Of a stretch of 64,000 bases of DNA, positions 41,339-54,000 are shown one piece after another (the first letter of the stretch is position 1; each line of letters begins with the position of its first letter). Both the position numbers and the translations under genes were made by a program. Below the pieces are notes generated by a model. It had not been told where the DNA came from and searched no databases. It was given only the letters and a program-made list of their open reading frames with translations. Source of the DNA: Gordionus sp. m RMFG-2023 (lineage: Eukaryota; Nematomorpha; Gordioida; Chordodea; Parachordodidae); the NCBI RefSeq assembly GCF_954871325.1, contig NC_088777.1:41641366-41705365 (forward strand). The letters run 5' to 3'.

Positions 41339-42771
41339 CAGTGTTGTTAAACGCTATTTTAAAAGTATGCCATCGATAAAGCTATTTGGCCAAAAAAAGT
41401 AGCGTGCTACTAGCTACTTTTTACGCTATTTTATTTTTTTTTAAAAATTAATTTTTTTTATATATCTTGCATATGTCCATAAAATTACATTTTAATTTCA
41501 AACATGTATAAAAAATTTATATAAATATAAATCTTATGATAATTATATAATTATCTCTGGGGTGATCAGAAATTATAAGCTTTGTCTTACTTAATAAGTG
41601 CTCAATAGTTTCCCACTAGGACAATGTAGTACTTAATTTTCTAAACTTTTTATATAAGAAAAACTTTCAAATGTTCATTTGAGTATTTTTAAATTTGAAA
41701 TGCGCCAAGATTATAATTAATGTATCTTCGTTGAGTACAATATTAGTATAAGATCAGAACATAGACTTTATTTTATTATAGGTCCCAATAATCTCGTTGC
41801 ATATATGAGACATCTGACAGATCTAATATTGAAGACTTTCTTGAAGATTATTCCTAATTCTTGCAATCATTTCTGCCAGCAGGATATCCTGGCACGAAGT
41901 GATAGTTTAACCAGACTGATAAATGAGGGATTATCCACCAAGGAAATTGGCTGAACTCTATCAGTTATAAGATTAATTATGACTTTATTACCTAATTTGA
42001 GAAATACTTAGTTCTGATGGTGCAGGATTAATCAATTTAGTTTGGATTAATTTGATTTATTGTAGTAGTATACATCAAAATTATCTAGAGTTACAACTCT
42101 CTAAAATTTTATGTGTAGACATTTTAAATTTAAAACGTAGATAATTATTTTATTTTTACGAATAATATCTTCAGATATTTTTTAGTTTGAAGCTGCTTGA
42201 TTTATTGAACGATACTCTCCTCCAATATTTAATGCATCTAAATTTAAATCCTGTATTAATTTTTTTAGTTCAAATTATTTTGCAAATATGGGCTAAGATA
42301 ATTCCAGAATATCATTTCCTAGTAAAATTTTATGGTTATCATCCATCTCAAGATTTGCTTCATTCACTATCTATATTGACAACATTTTTTAATTATATGA
42401 TAAAAATTGGATTTAATTAAAGCATATTTTAAATATAAGTTTCAAAATTAAATTTTAAAGATTATAATATTAATCTTAGAAGTATTATGAAATTTTAAAT
42501 AAATCTTAGTCTTTTTTTTACAGTATATATAGCATTTTAATACAGCGAAGTAACGCGCTTCTTACCTACTCTCTAAAAAACCTATCGCTATTTTTTTTAA
42601 AATATCGCGCTACTTGAGTCGACTTGAATTCACTAAGTCGATTTGAGTTCACGACTTGAGTTAGTCGACTCTAACAACTACAGACTCTGAGTCGGAGTCC
42701 GGCGAATTCGACTTTTTAACAACACTAGCTACCATTATTAAAGAAAATAGCGCATTACTTTAACAACTCTG
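41339..42771 (-). mobile_element. hAT element, internally deleted
   Basis: Left end CAGTGTTGTTAA (41339-41350), right end TTTAACAACTCTG (to 42771). The flanking 8-mers GTTAAATG and ATAAAATG agree at 6 of 8 positions. Inside on the - strand are VQPISLVDNPSFISLVKLSL (near 41900-41970) and LLSKTKLIISDHPRDN (near 41560-41610), the middle and dimerisation parts of a hAT transposase. Subterminal AGTAGC words and the family terminus match the fragment at 1-442. A GAGTCGACTTGAG block at 42610-42725, ending AACAACACTAG, may be a nested insertion. Confidence 0.78.
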
Positions 42772-42779
42772 ATAAAATG

Positions 42780-43879
42780 CCATTACACTCAAGATTTTAA
42801 ATGCCTAAATTTTTAACCCTTAAATTTAATATTTAACTTGTTATTACAAGTGATCAGCGGCCTTTTTAAAATATAATAGTAAAGCATTCCTCCTCCAAAA
42901 TATATACATAAAACTTGAATATACATAACACATTAATATATTTGAGAATTTAATGTTTAAGGTAATAAGAAATCCTTAAAATAATTTAAATCCTTTATAT
43001 AATACATTTTTTAAAGTTTTTGAAGACCTTATTTTACCTGAATTATATTTTAGCATGAGCATCGCATCTACCCTATAAATTTCAGACATTTTTGTCATAA
43101 AATTTTGAAGCAATTTTAATTTATATCAATTTTTTCCCTATAGATTTTTATCTATTAATTAAAGCGAACCCAATATTTTATTGCAAAATGGCTGAAAATC
43201 GGTCTTGCCTACTATTTTAATTTTTTTGAGATTAGTCAGCAAAGGGATCGCATTTCTTTTAAATCAAAAATTTTATGGATCTATCTCAATATAATGTTAA
43301 TAGTAGTAAACCTGATGAATATAACTAAATTTTTTTCAAAAAAACAACAAAAGATATAAAGCATTCAAATTTTGTTAAAACGAACTTTACCTTTACTCTA
43401 AAAAGGTGCTATAAAAACTTTATTTAAACATAAAAATGAGATTAAAATGATAAATAATACCATTGCAATTATATTTTTTCTTGCCCTCCCAATTTTTATT
43501 ATTGAGGAGCAAACTTATGTTATAGGAAAGAAAAAAAAAGAGAGACATGGACTTTATTTGGTTATTAATTTAAGGTAATATAATATCTTGGGCTGATTGA
43601 GTATTATAGGGTTCTATATCCAATTTTTAAAATCAGGTAAAAAAGTATATTTCTTCCATTTTAAATAGGAGATTACAATGTGATAATAGAAATGAAGGAT
43701 TATTTACAATTACATTTTAACATCTTTATTCTGAATATATAAGAATATGGTACTAAAGAATTCATCTATAAAAAAATAAATTATTTGAAAAAGTTAGTAT
43801 AGAAATAAATACTAACATAGAAATTTAGTAACCACCCCTATCTTTTATTAAAATGCAGTACCTTTAACACCCATTTTTA
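42780..43879. other. A/T-rich stretch
   Basis: Half of the palindromic repeat family (TTTTAGCATGAGCATCGCATCTACCC) lies near 43030-43115. Otherwise nothing recognisable. Confidence 0.45.
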
Positions 43880-44045
43880 ATATATATACTACCCAGCCCC
43901 AACTCGTATCACTGCTACCTAAATTTAAATTTTACTTAAGGAAGATGATTCGTTTCAAGCGTCCCCGTTTTAAAAACCAACTAGATCGATGCTGCCGCAT
44001 CTCAGTCAAGTAATATATCTAACCTCTGAGCCACTCCAAAAAATG
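43880..44045 (-). mobile_element. tRNA-derived SINE relic
   Basis: The - strand begins GGAGTGGCTCAGAGGTTAG, which is the A-box region of many invertebrate tRNA-type SINEs. It continues through ACTTGACTGAGATGCGGCAG to a decayed B box near CATCGATCT. No cloverleaf can be completed and the body is short, so it is a relic rather than a tRNA gene. Confidence 0.6.
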
Positions 44046-46208
44046 TATATATATAAGATTAATTATCATAAATATTTTTTAAAACCAATGGTATTACATA
44101 TTGTTAATATCACAGGTTGTTAAAAATATCGAAAACTTTACTTAAAACGTGTAAATGATAATGACAAAATCCTTCTTGAATAAAAGTGGAAATTAAGGAA
44201 GAAAAAAGGGCTACAATAATTTTCTTTCTTTTAAAAATAATGTTTTTCCATTTACATATTTTGGCCAGAAATTTGCAGGCACAAAATTATGGTTAAATGT
44301 TAATTAAGCACTAAATACTAGCAACCTATTTTTTGATGGAATATAAATCATAAAAATAATTTTATATGATTAATTTTTTAATTGAAACCTTATAATCATT
44401 GAGTTTTTTAAAATTTTAAACAAATTCGTCTTGGCAAGACGAATTTTTATCGTTCAGGATTCCAATTATAGATCACTAATCGCTTATTAGAGTAATTACT
44501 TAAAAAATCGGGGTCAATCGGGCATGTATATAGTTAATTAGGTTCCTAACTCTTGTCATTTTGCCGCCGGCTAGGTTCAAATATTTAAATTTAGGATAAC
44601 ACCATACAATAAATTTGGACTAATTGAATAATTTGCATATTAGATTATCAACGACCGACAAAGGAATAAATGGGATTATTCGATTTAAAAAAAGCATTTG
44701 AGGGAATGATTAGTAATAATAGTAGTGAGTTGATAATTGATGTAAAACTTTAATTTATAAACTAGAACTGAATTAATTTGTAAAGTAAAAAAAAAATATA
44801 AAAAAATAAGTAACACTTTGAACAAGCACCTGGGTTTTAAATGTATAATTAATTTTTATGAATATTTACATTATCCGATTTTGATTGCCTTGGAATATAG
44901 GTTACTTAAATAATATATTTTTTTATTAAATGATTATAGATTATATAATAATTTAAATAAAAATATTTATTAAATATCTTTTTGAGTTGTAAAATACTTT
45001 TCAATATTTTTTCCAAACTAATTTTTTTTTCTCTCATCAATTTTCAAATCATAATTAATCAACTGTCGCTAATCTTTTGTGACATATTTGACCCACAAAT
45101 CAATAAAAATAATATAGAAATTTATAGGTTTTGGTTATTTTTGATTATTACAAAGCATAAACAATACTAAAGAGCGGTAAAAATTGATGATAAAATCAAA
45201 AATTTATAGTCTTTATTTCACAAGCAGTATATAACTGATTAAATTTGATGATTTTTTTAAAATTTATAAGCCTTTTTTTTTATCGAAAAAAAAATAAAAT
45301 TTGAAATTATAAATCAAATCAATAATCAATCACACCAATAAATTTTTAATCGAAATTATTTTTAAAAAATCTCACAGTCACACCTTTATTATTATACCTA
45401 CCCAGGCAATTATGTTTATTGTTTATATGTAAAATTAGGAATTTTTATTTATTTTATTAATAAGATAAAATATTTTTCTAAAATAAAATATTGCCGCTCC
45501 ATGCTAATTTTTAAAGTCATAGATAATAATAACTAATAATTAATATATTTTTCTATTAATCATAATACAAACATTATACTATATTAAAAATAATATAAAC
45601 AAATCCATTATTTTATTAATTTTTTCAGAAAAAAAAGAAGACAATTTGAAACTTTGGGCTTGGAGTATGAATGACTTGAAGGCAATTCAACAAAATACAC
45701 GAAATAAAATTATGAAATATATTATATCTACCATCAATGTTAACACTAAAAATATCAAATTAACTTCTCAGTTTGTGTGAAAATTAAATTTAAAATTATT
45801 TTCATCATTCAATTATAAATAATTAGGAGATCAGAAATAATTTTTTCTGCTTTATATCGTTCTTTTATTTGGGGAAGAAAAGTAATCATATTCGTTTATA
45901 ATATTGTTCTCAATTACAATACTTGGGATTGCTTTATAAAGTCAGGATATATTTTTAATTCAATTTTTTTTAAATACAACATATATATTCAAAAATCGTC
46001 GATTAAAATTATTAAAATATAAATCGATTTTTTTTGCTAACTTTAAAAGGTGTCGACGTCTAAAGGAAGGTTAACTTTTTTTGAGGATTTCCGAAATATC
46101 TCATTTTCTAATAATAATTATGAAGATATAGATAATAAAAATGAAATCCAAATTGAAATTATATGCAAAAATATATTTTTCTAAATTAAAAATTATAATG
46201 TAATATAG
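44046..46208. other. A/T-rich stretch
   Basis: No gene, RNA or mobile element can be supported. Small open frames such as 44982-45170 are typical chance frames in A/T-rich DNA. Confidence 0.5.
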
Positions 46209-46210
46209 AA

Positions 46211-46386
46211 GTAACATCATTGCAAAAAATAACTGCAAATAGGTAAAAAATTTTGCGATGCAACGACAAAAATTAGATACTTTTCAAGTTACTTTTTTAA
46301 CATCATTGCAAAAAATAACTGCAAATAGTTAAATTTTTTTGAGATGCAACGACAAAAATTAGATACTTTTCAAGTTACTTTTTTAA
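46211..46386. repeat. Two-copy tandem repeat, period 86 bp
   Basis: Units start at about 46213 and 46299 with AACATCATTGCAAAAAATAA and end ACTTTTCAAGTTACTTTTTT, nearly identical. They sit inside the hAT-like tail that ends at 46726, so this is probably a duplicated subterminal region. Confidence 0.85.
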
Positions 46387-46726
46387 AATTTGTCAAATAT
46401 ATTTATATCGGATAATTTTCCAAAATTAAAATTATTCTTTTTTAGATAATGCCTCATTTATATTAGGCTCCCAAATTTTTGGGAAAAAAACAAATCATGC
46501 GAGTAATATTATAATGTGGTATATTTTTTTTATTTAAATCTTTATTTTTTGAATAAAATTTGGATTATTTTGTATAATAAATTTTTTTATTAAAAATAAT
46601 GAGTTATACAAATAATTTATAAATTAACTTTCAATCTAACTAATTACTTTTGAAATGTAACTGTAACTTTACCTTAAGAATATAACTGTAACAAGATACT
46701 TTCCAAAGTAACTTTTAACAACACTA
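46387..46726. mobile_element. hAT family terminal fragment
   Basis: Ends AGTAACTTTTAACAACACTA, the terminus of the family at 1-442 and 41339-42771, preceded by AGTTACTTTT-type words. The opposite end was not found. Confidence 0.5.
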
Positions 46727-47673
46727 TAAATAACCAACATGAAGAATAAAATCATCAAACATATATAAAAAAAAAATTAGTAATAAAAATTGACAATGCT
46801 ATTATTTATAGAAATCAAAATTTTCAACCTTGATTTTGAGATAGGAAAATAAAAATACTATTTTTAAATTTGTATAATTAAAGCCCAATTTTATAATGTT
46901 TTTAGGACAAACCCATTAGCGATTTTTATTTTATTTAACTGTATAAAAATGCGTTTGATTTGTTATCAATTAAAATTTTCGGCCCCGGCCAAACTCGAGT
47001 CTAAAAGAATAATTTTGAAAAATCGGTCCGGTAAAAAAAAATTAATTTGAGGCTCTAAAAGGTCATATTTTTGAAAAGGATTAAATTATATTAAAAATCT
47101 ACAATTAAAATATACTGTCTCCAAAAAAAAATAGAATCTGACAAATTATTGTTCGTACTTCAGGCCGGACCTGTAAGGGGTAAAAATTTCCTTTGAGACG
47201 GGTGGCCCTTAAAAGGCATCTCTATTGTTTCGACCAGGCCTAAACCTATCCATTACAGACCTCTAATATAAGAATTTTTTAAAGCACGGAAAGCTTTAAT
47301 AATGTTTTTTAATTTTAAATTATAATATTATAAAAAAAATAGTTTGTGAATTTAAAAAAAGTACATGGTTTAAAAAAGGTAATATTGTGAATAGAACCTA
47401 TCATATAAAATATGCGTTAGTGATGCGCTATTAAAAAAACTGTTTAAAAAATATTATAAAAATTTATCATGTTTTTTAAGTGTTTTATTAAAATATTATA
47501 TTACCTATTATATTTTAGTTTTACATAGGTTATGAAAATTATGACATATCCCCGTTAATGTGTTTTGTTCAGATGGAAAATAGAAGAAAGTATAAAAAAT
47601 ATTTAACATTTTTTTAGAGATTATGAAATTGTCTGAAAATGCAAAAAAAAAATATTAAAATTTGTCAAATAAC
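46727..47673. other. Upstream region of the second gene
   Basis: GC-richer phrases at about 46975-47260 (CGGCCCCGGCC, CAGGCCGGACC, ACCAGGCC) resemble MITE interiors. A small upstream frame with ATG near 47622 (MKLSENAKKKY) precedes the main start codon. No promoter motif stands out. Confidence 0.4.
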
Positions 47674-48049
47674 ATGGAGACTTTAAAAGATTTACCAGAA
47701 GTTCCAATATCGTCGTTTTATAATATAGTATATAATAAATTCCCTTCTCGGAATAATCCCCCTATCATCAATCTGCTCAAAAACCATTGCTATTCATTAT
47801 CCTTTGATGAAAAATGCTATTACAATCAGTCAAATTGTCAACATTATAAGAGTTCTGAATCTCCTAGCTTTGAAAGAGAAGGATCCAATCGAGCTATTAA
47901 ATCTCAATTGAATTCCAAAAAAAAATACGCGTTTTATGCCCACAACCCAATTACCAGGAAAAATTGGAAGTTTCCTTTCCCCCAACGGAAATGTGATTTG
48001 ACTAAGAAGAATCAGGATCAAGTTCCTAATGAAAATAAAGAGAAAGAAG
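47674..48049 (+). CDS. Second gene, exon 1
   Basis: The first ATG in frame is at 47674 (METLKDLPEVPISSFYNIVY). The donor is GAAG|GTATAT, leaving phase 1. The exon contains a Cys/Tyr/Asn-rich patch (KCYYNQSNCQHYKSS) and a basic patch (RKNWKFPFPQRKC). Confidence 0.7.
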
Positions 48050-51000
48050 GTATATTTTTTTTAAAAAAACTTCACTTCTTTATATGAACTTTAAGTTCCT
48101 GCTAGATCAGAGATATATTATTGTGATTTCTCTCAGTTCTAAATCATTTACTAAGGACAATTTTTATTTTTAAAAAATCTCTGATAACATTTGTAATTTA
48201 AGATAATTTTATTTTTTCCTAAAACTCATTGTGTATTTTAATAATTTGTATGTAAAATATAATATTAAATTAAATATAAATTTGGCCTCCATATCTCAAT
48301 ACGACATATGCATCGGTTAGCATAAAATTCAAAATTTATTAATTAAGATATTTAGCAGAGACTTGGGCCAGGCCGTATTTTAATTTTTTTTAATTTACCC
48401 GGGCCGGGCCTGAAAATTTTTTTAAAAAAAATCCGGGCCGCCGTGCCATACCATACAAATGGTACCTCTGCAGGTCTCTGATATTTAGTCAAAATTTAAG
48501 AGTTCATTTTTCATATTTTATCTTATTATTAGAATATAATTTCAAATAATTCGCATATTTTAAACTAAAGATAACTTCATATTACAAACCCGACTTTTTG
48601 ACATTTGTTCTGGTGCTACCTCGTTAGACACCTTTAACCAATACGACCCAAGACTGACTAATTTTCGGTTATTTGATAAAAATCACACTATAAACCAAAA
48701 TTTGTACGAGAGTTTGAATAACCTGTTAAACCCTGCAAGGCCGTCGCTTAGACCTAAATTACCTACATTTAAAGAAGTTGAGTTGAGGTACACGCGAGCT
48801 TGGCCCAACGTTACTCCTCCGATATCTTTTGAACCCTTTAGGGAAGAAGCTTCGATTGTAGAGAATAAAAATTTAGACGAAACTATATCTATCGATAACA
48901 AGGAAATGGCAAAGCAAAGTTCCAATAAATCTTTTATGGCCAATATACATTTTAACTCGAAAAAGGATAATAATATTAATAAGGCAGCTATGAAACTACC
49001 AGTTAAAAATATCGTTAACAAATCCAGTGCTCCATCCTCTTTCAGTCAAAAGAGGCTATCTTTTATAAATTTATCATGTACTAAGGGCCCCGAAGATATT
49101 TTGCAAATTGATCAAGATCATGTAAAATCTGCTAAGAGCAAAGCTCAAAGACCTCATTCATATCATTTCAACGACCTTTACGAAAATTTTCAACTTACCC
49201 CGATACAGGAAAATGATAGAAATGCAGAAGAAAACCTGAAATCTTTTACCAAGTATTATATAAAAGTTTTTTATTAACTCGTAGATTATAGTTATTACTT
49301 GCTTATTCAAATCATAGATATAAAGATAATGACATTATTAAATTTATCGCTCATTTCTTGATTATCTTAGAAAAGGTATTTTATTTTATTTTACATAAGA
49401 TAATATTAAATTTTCTCCTTTGCATTTGATATTTTTGCTGATGAAAATATATATTCCTTTTTGGTTTAAATGAGAGGGGAATAACTTAAAATTTTCTTTT
49501 AAATTCGTTTCATTTTTTAAATAGAGTTTAAGCTAGTTATCAAAGTTAGCTGGAAGGGGAATCTTTTTAAAACATAAATCTTGGCCTTAATTTAATCTGG
49601 CCAATTATATAAAGGTATATATCATCACAGGATATGGAATCTATAGGGATTCAGATTTTCTGTAAATTCTAATAATTTTTTGAGCGTTTTAAATTTAAAA
49701 TTTTTGATTTGACTGGAAATGTACCCAGCATGTGTAGGACACCCAAACTGTAAATTTCAAATAATTTTGCAGGGCAATTTTGAACAAACTCTTAATTTAT
49801 TTTAATTATGATATTTACAAATCAAAAAATACACAAATATTTATGCCGAAAATTATCTGAAATTCAGAGTAAATATTCTGCACATGCCCAGAATACATTT
49901 CTGGTCAAATCAGGTTTTTAAAAATTTAAATATAGCTCTCTTTGAAGCATTTAAAGTTAAAAAATTCATAATTCCTATGGATTCCATATCCTGTTCGACA
50001 TTCTATAGTATAGTATGGTTTTAAAATAACTTTTCAAAGGCAAGATCATTACAAATGATAAGTAAAAAATAAATCAAAGATATATAACTAAACACAAATA
50101 AAATATCTATAGGTCCTAAACCCGGGTCGTAACTTACTGGAAAATAATTATTAAAAAAAGAGGGACCCGGGCCATGTCATGTTCCTTTTTATTTATTTAT
50201 TATAGCAAATTAAAATTATGTATAAAATATATTTAAAAAAATATTACAAGAAAATTAGATGGATCTTTAAATGGGTGTAGCCAACTGGGAAAAAATTTTA
50301 GAACTTTATGTGAATATCGCGATGATTTCAATTCGGAAAGATCCAAAGGTATATATTTTTATATTAATCAAAGACTTTTATGCTAGAATTTAATTTTTTT
50401 TAAAAATATATCCGGGCGCGCCCTAAAAATTTTTTTTTTTAAATACCCGGGCTGGGCTTAAAATATATTTTTTTAAATATCCGGGCCTTGCCTAAAAATA
50501 TAAAACCGGGCCGAATTATAAAAAGTACATTGTATGTGGGTTGGGATATGTTGCTTAATTAGTTATTTCTGATAATAACCCCAATGAAGTTTTTTTATTT
50601 GATGAAATATATTCTAAACTAGTATGTATGTAGTAGTAAAGGTTAGAGAGATATGGGTTAGGGTCTATTAAAGGTTTGAGATATATAGGTTAAATTAAAA
50701 ATAGTTTTTAATAAAATTGAATTATTTTTATTATTAACTTGTAAAATTTGACAAGTCATGTGATTAAAAATGATTTCCTTGAGTTGGGCTATAATCGTTC
50801 TTATTCTAAATATTTTTTAAAAATTAGAGAAATTCAACATATTTCCTATAATTTTTTGTTTGGCTTTTATTTTTGAAAAAAATATTTTTATTAGAAAATT
50901 ATAGAACAATTAAAGAAAATATCATCTATATAATGATTAATTTAAAGTATAAGAACCTTAAACACTAAAACGAACTTAAAAGAACAGATATGAATTTCTA

Positions 51001-54000
51001 AACAGGAACGAACCGATATAAACTTGTTTGAAAATAACCCGAAAGGCACAAAACCATTTCAAAATTTAGACCAAGAACCGGAATGGAACTTAAACAAACA
51101 TTATGCTTCGACAACTGCTCTTATTTGCCTTTTTTATGATCTAAGCGTGTAGAATGATATTTTACAAATTTGAAAAGTAAAGCACTGTAGAGCTTTATTT
51201 TATGTAGATATTATATTGGGAAATGGAATTTGATGGGGATTCGGAATCTATTAATTTTAAATCAATTACCAAGGTCGATTTTAAAATTTATTAAATATGA
51301 TCTAACCGGAAATGTATTTTAGCATGCGTATAGTACTGGGAATTTTAGACAATTCGCCATAACATTTAAACTACCTATTTATTTATTCTTTTATAGATTT
51401 TTAATATAAATTTTAAAATATATACAAAAAGTTTAAAAATTGTATGAAATAATAATAATGTATAATCCATTGATCGCCTGTTTGCTCTCTCACTCTGTTT
51501 CACAAAGAGCAAAACTCGTTGGCATATCGTCTCACAGGGCATAGTGATTCAAAAGCCATCGGGATTAGGGAGAATAAATATTTAATCGGCATCTTTTTTT
51601 TAAAATCGTTTGTCCATGTAGCATCACGTATTGAGTGAATTAATTGTGGTTAGATAGGTAATAAGTGAAAATGAATAATGTGTAACTATATAATATATAT
51701 CTAAAAAAGGGGGACTAATAACAGGCACTGAGAAGGCTAACAAGCACCCCGGGCCTTTTTCATAATTCTTAAATTTTCATCCCCGTTCTCCCCTACTCTT
51801 TTATATTATAGTGCGCACAAATTCAACGTTGCAACGCAGCGTTTCAAAATGTAAACAATGCATTTTAAATGCATTCGTTCAAATTGAGCACATTTACGTT
51901 TTTAATTTTAAATTATTTTTTAAAAGACAAACTTGCTTTTTAAATTTTGAAGTGATAAAATTCTTCTAAATTGTAAGAATAATATTTATTAAATGATATA
52001 ACAATATTTTTAGGACATGCAACGATGAAATTACCGAAAGGTTTGCAGAAATGCTGAATTCTTTTTCATGAGAAACCTGAATAAGGAGATAATAGGAAAA
52101 CCTACTTAATTAAATATTCATGTTATTTATTTTATTGGTAAGTTGATAATAACTACTTGGAAAATAAAGAGTAGGTTTGTGCCAATCCTTAAATTCTGTT
52201 CTGATGTTACTACAAAGCCTATCCAATATTGATCCAAAATTTATATTGATCTTACTTACCATCTATATTTGAATAAATCCCAAAAAATATTTTACTATTC
52301 TTAAAAAATTATTTATTCTCAAAAAGTTAATTACCTTGTATAAAATATTAGAAATGTTAATTTTCATGTGGAACTCTAAACAACAAAAAAAACCTAAAAT
52401 ACTGAATGAATTTAATAGGTTAATAAATGTTTTGGAAGAAAGCCCATCTGGGATGCTGTAAAGCTAATTTATATTTTAAATTTATTTATATTTTATTTAG
52501 GCATTTTTTGAATAGCCCTGTAGAGGAGGCTGAATTCTTAAGCTATGAGAAGCAATTTCTGTTTAAAACAGAGGGTATGAAATATTTATATTATCTCAAG
52601 ACAAATGATATATCATCAGAACCTATATCATCACAACCTGACATGATTCTCCATTAGACATTTTTAATAGCATTATATAAATTATTTATTTTTTATAAAA
52701 ATGTATTGTATGTATTTTGTATATTTATAATAATTTTTTAATAAATGATGTTGTAAGATATTAGAATTGTTATTATTTTATGTTTGAGGTTCATTCCTCA
52801 AGATTTTAAATAGCTCAAGAGGCTACACCTAGAATAGTGTCCATATTAAGATTTAATATATTAAATAAATTTTTCTTAATATTCAATCTATTTATTTATA
52901 TCATTTAATAACATAATTGTCTATAAAAATTAAATATGTAACACAATTTAGTATACAATATTTTCATAAATAAATTTAATACAATATAAATATAAAAATT
53001 TAATAATTTATAAAATTTTTATATTTGTCTCTAATAATTTTTGATTCCATTGAAGTAAATTTATTTTCTCTGCTAGGTAAAAAAGGTCTTGTAGTGAGGT
53101 TTATCATTATTATATCTAATTTGGATGTTTACATAAATAAGGCAGATCTGGTTCACCAACTATTAATATATTTTTAAGATATAATAAAATTAATATAATG
53201 TAACCTCTATATTTCTAAATACTCTACCATCATTCTGCTTCCCATATGCTCCCACATCTATAGGTATAAATTTCCTGTTAATGTCTGTTAGGGCTAACAG
53301 GTTAATTGAAAATTTATGCTTGCAGTTAAAAAATTGTGAGCCACTATTAAGAGGGCTCTTGATATAGATATGTTTTCCAACTATAGCCCCAAGACAATTT
53401 GGAAACTGATTGAAACAGGAATTCCTGGGAAAACTAAAGATAAGTAAATATTAATCTTGATTTATTATAATAAATTTACTCTTTCCCAATCATTTTTATT
53501 AGGCCTAGGCATCTAAATATGTACAGCAGCATTCCAAATTGCTGTGCACACTGATTTCACAATATAAGCTATACAGGATTTTAAAATCCTTGAGCTATAA
53601 GCAAGTTGTGCAAATTATACACCATAACTACCTATTATATAATTAATAATATTAAATTTATTTTACCTCATCTTGTATAATTATAAAATTGAGAATGTGT
53701 TAAATCGCCTTTATTATTAATATATTCAGAAAAAAGATTTCTTTTAACATATATTTGAGATGTCTTGCTCCTCTTCCTTTCTTTATTTTTTTTAAAGGAT
53801 ATAAGGCAAGTAATTTTTTTTGTTTTAAATTTATAGGTTTCATATTAAAATTAAATTTAACGCATAAATTTAAACAAGGCTGCGTTTACGTTTTTATATA
53901 TGCGTTTTGAAACGCTGCGTTGCAACGTTCAATTTGTGCGCACTAAAACTTTTCATATATCTATTCTTCATAAAAATTGAAAAAAAACACAAAGATTCAT

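Larger units (their letters stand above)
51811..53943 (-). mobile_element. PIF/Harbinger-type DNA transposon, decayed
   Basis: Terminal inverted repeats of more than 35 bp with one or two mismatches: GTGCGCACAAATTCAACGTT at the left and its near-complement at the right, followed on both sides by GCAACGCAGCGTTTCAAAA. The element is 2,133 bp and each end abuts TA (51809-51810 and 53944-53945). It contains a transposase on the - strand and an unassigned + strand frame. Confidence 0.85.

Noticed and set aside
42187-42420. Leu-rich open frame as a gene
   Set aside because: It lies inside a hAT element on the strand opposite its transposase and has no family resemblance.
43880-44045. A tRNA gene on the - strand
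   Set aside because: The A-box region is good but the B box is decayed and the 3' half does not pair. SINE relic preferred.
46211-46386. CRISPR-like or satellite array
   Set aside because: Only two units exist, inside a hAT tail, and both are diverged in the same way as ordinary tandem duplications.
49253-49277. Second gene ending at the TAA at 49275-49277
   Set aside because: A good donor (CCAA|GTATTA) precedes it, no polyadenylation word follows closely, and later exons join in phase. It is kept as an alternative only.
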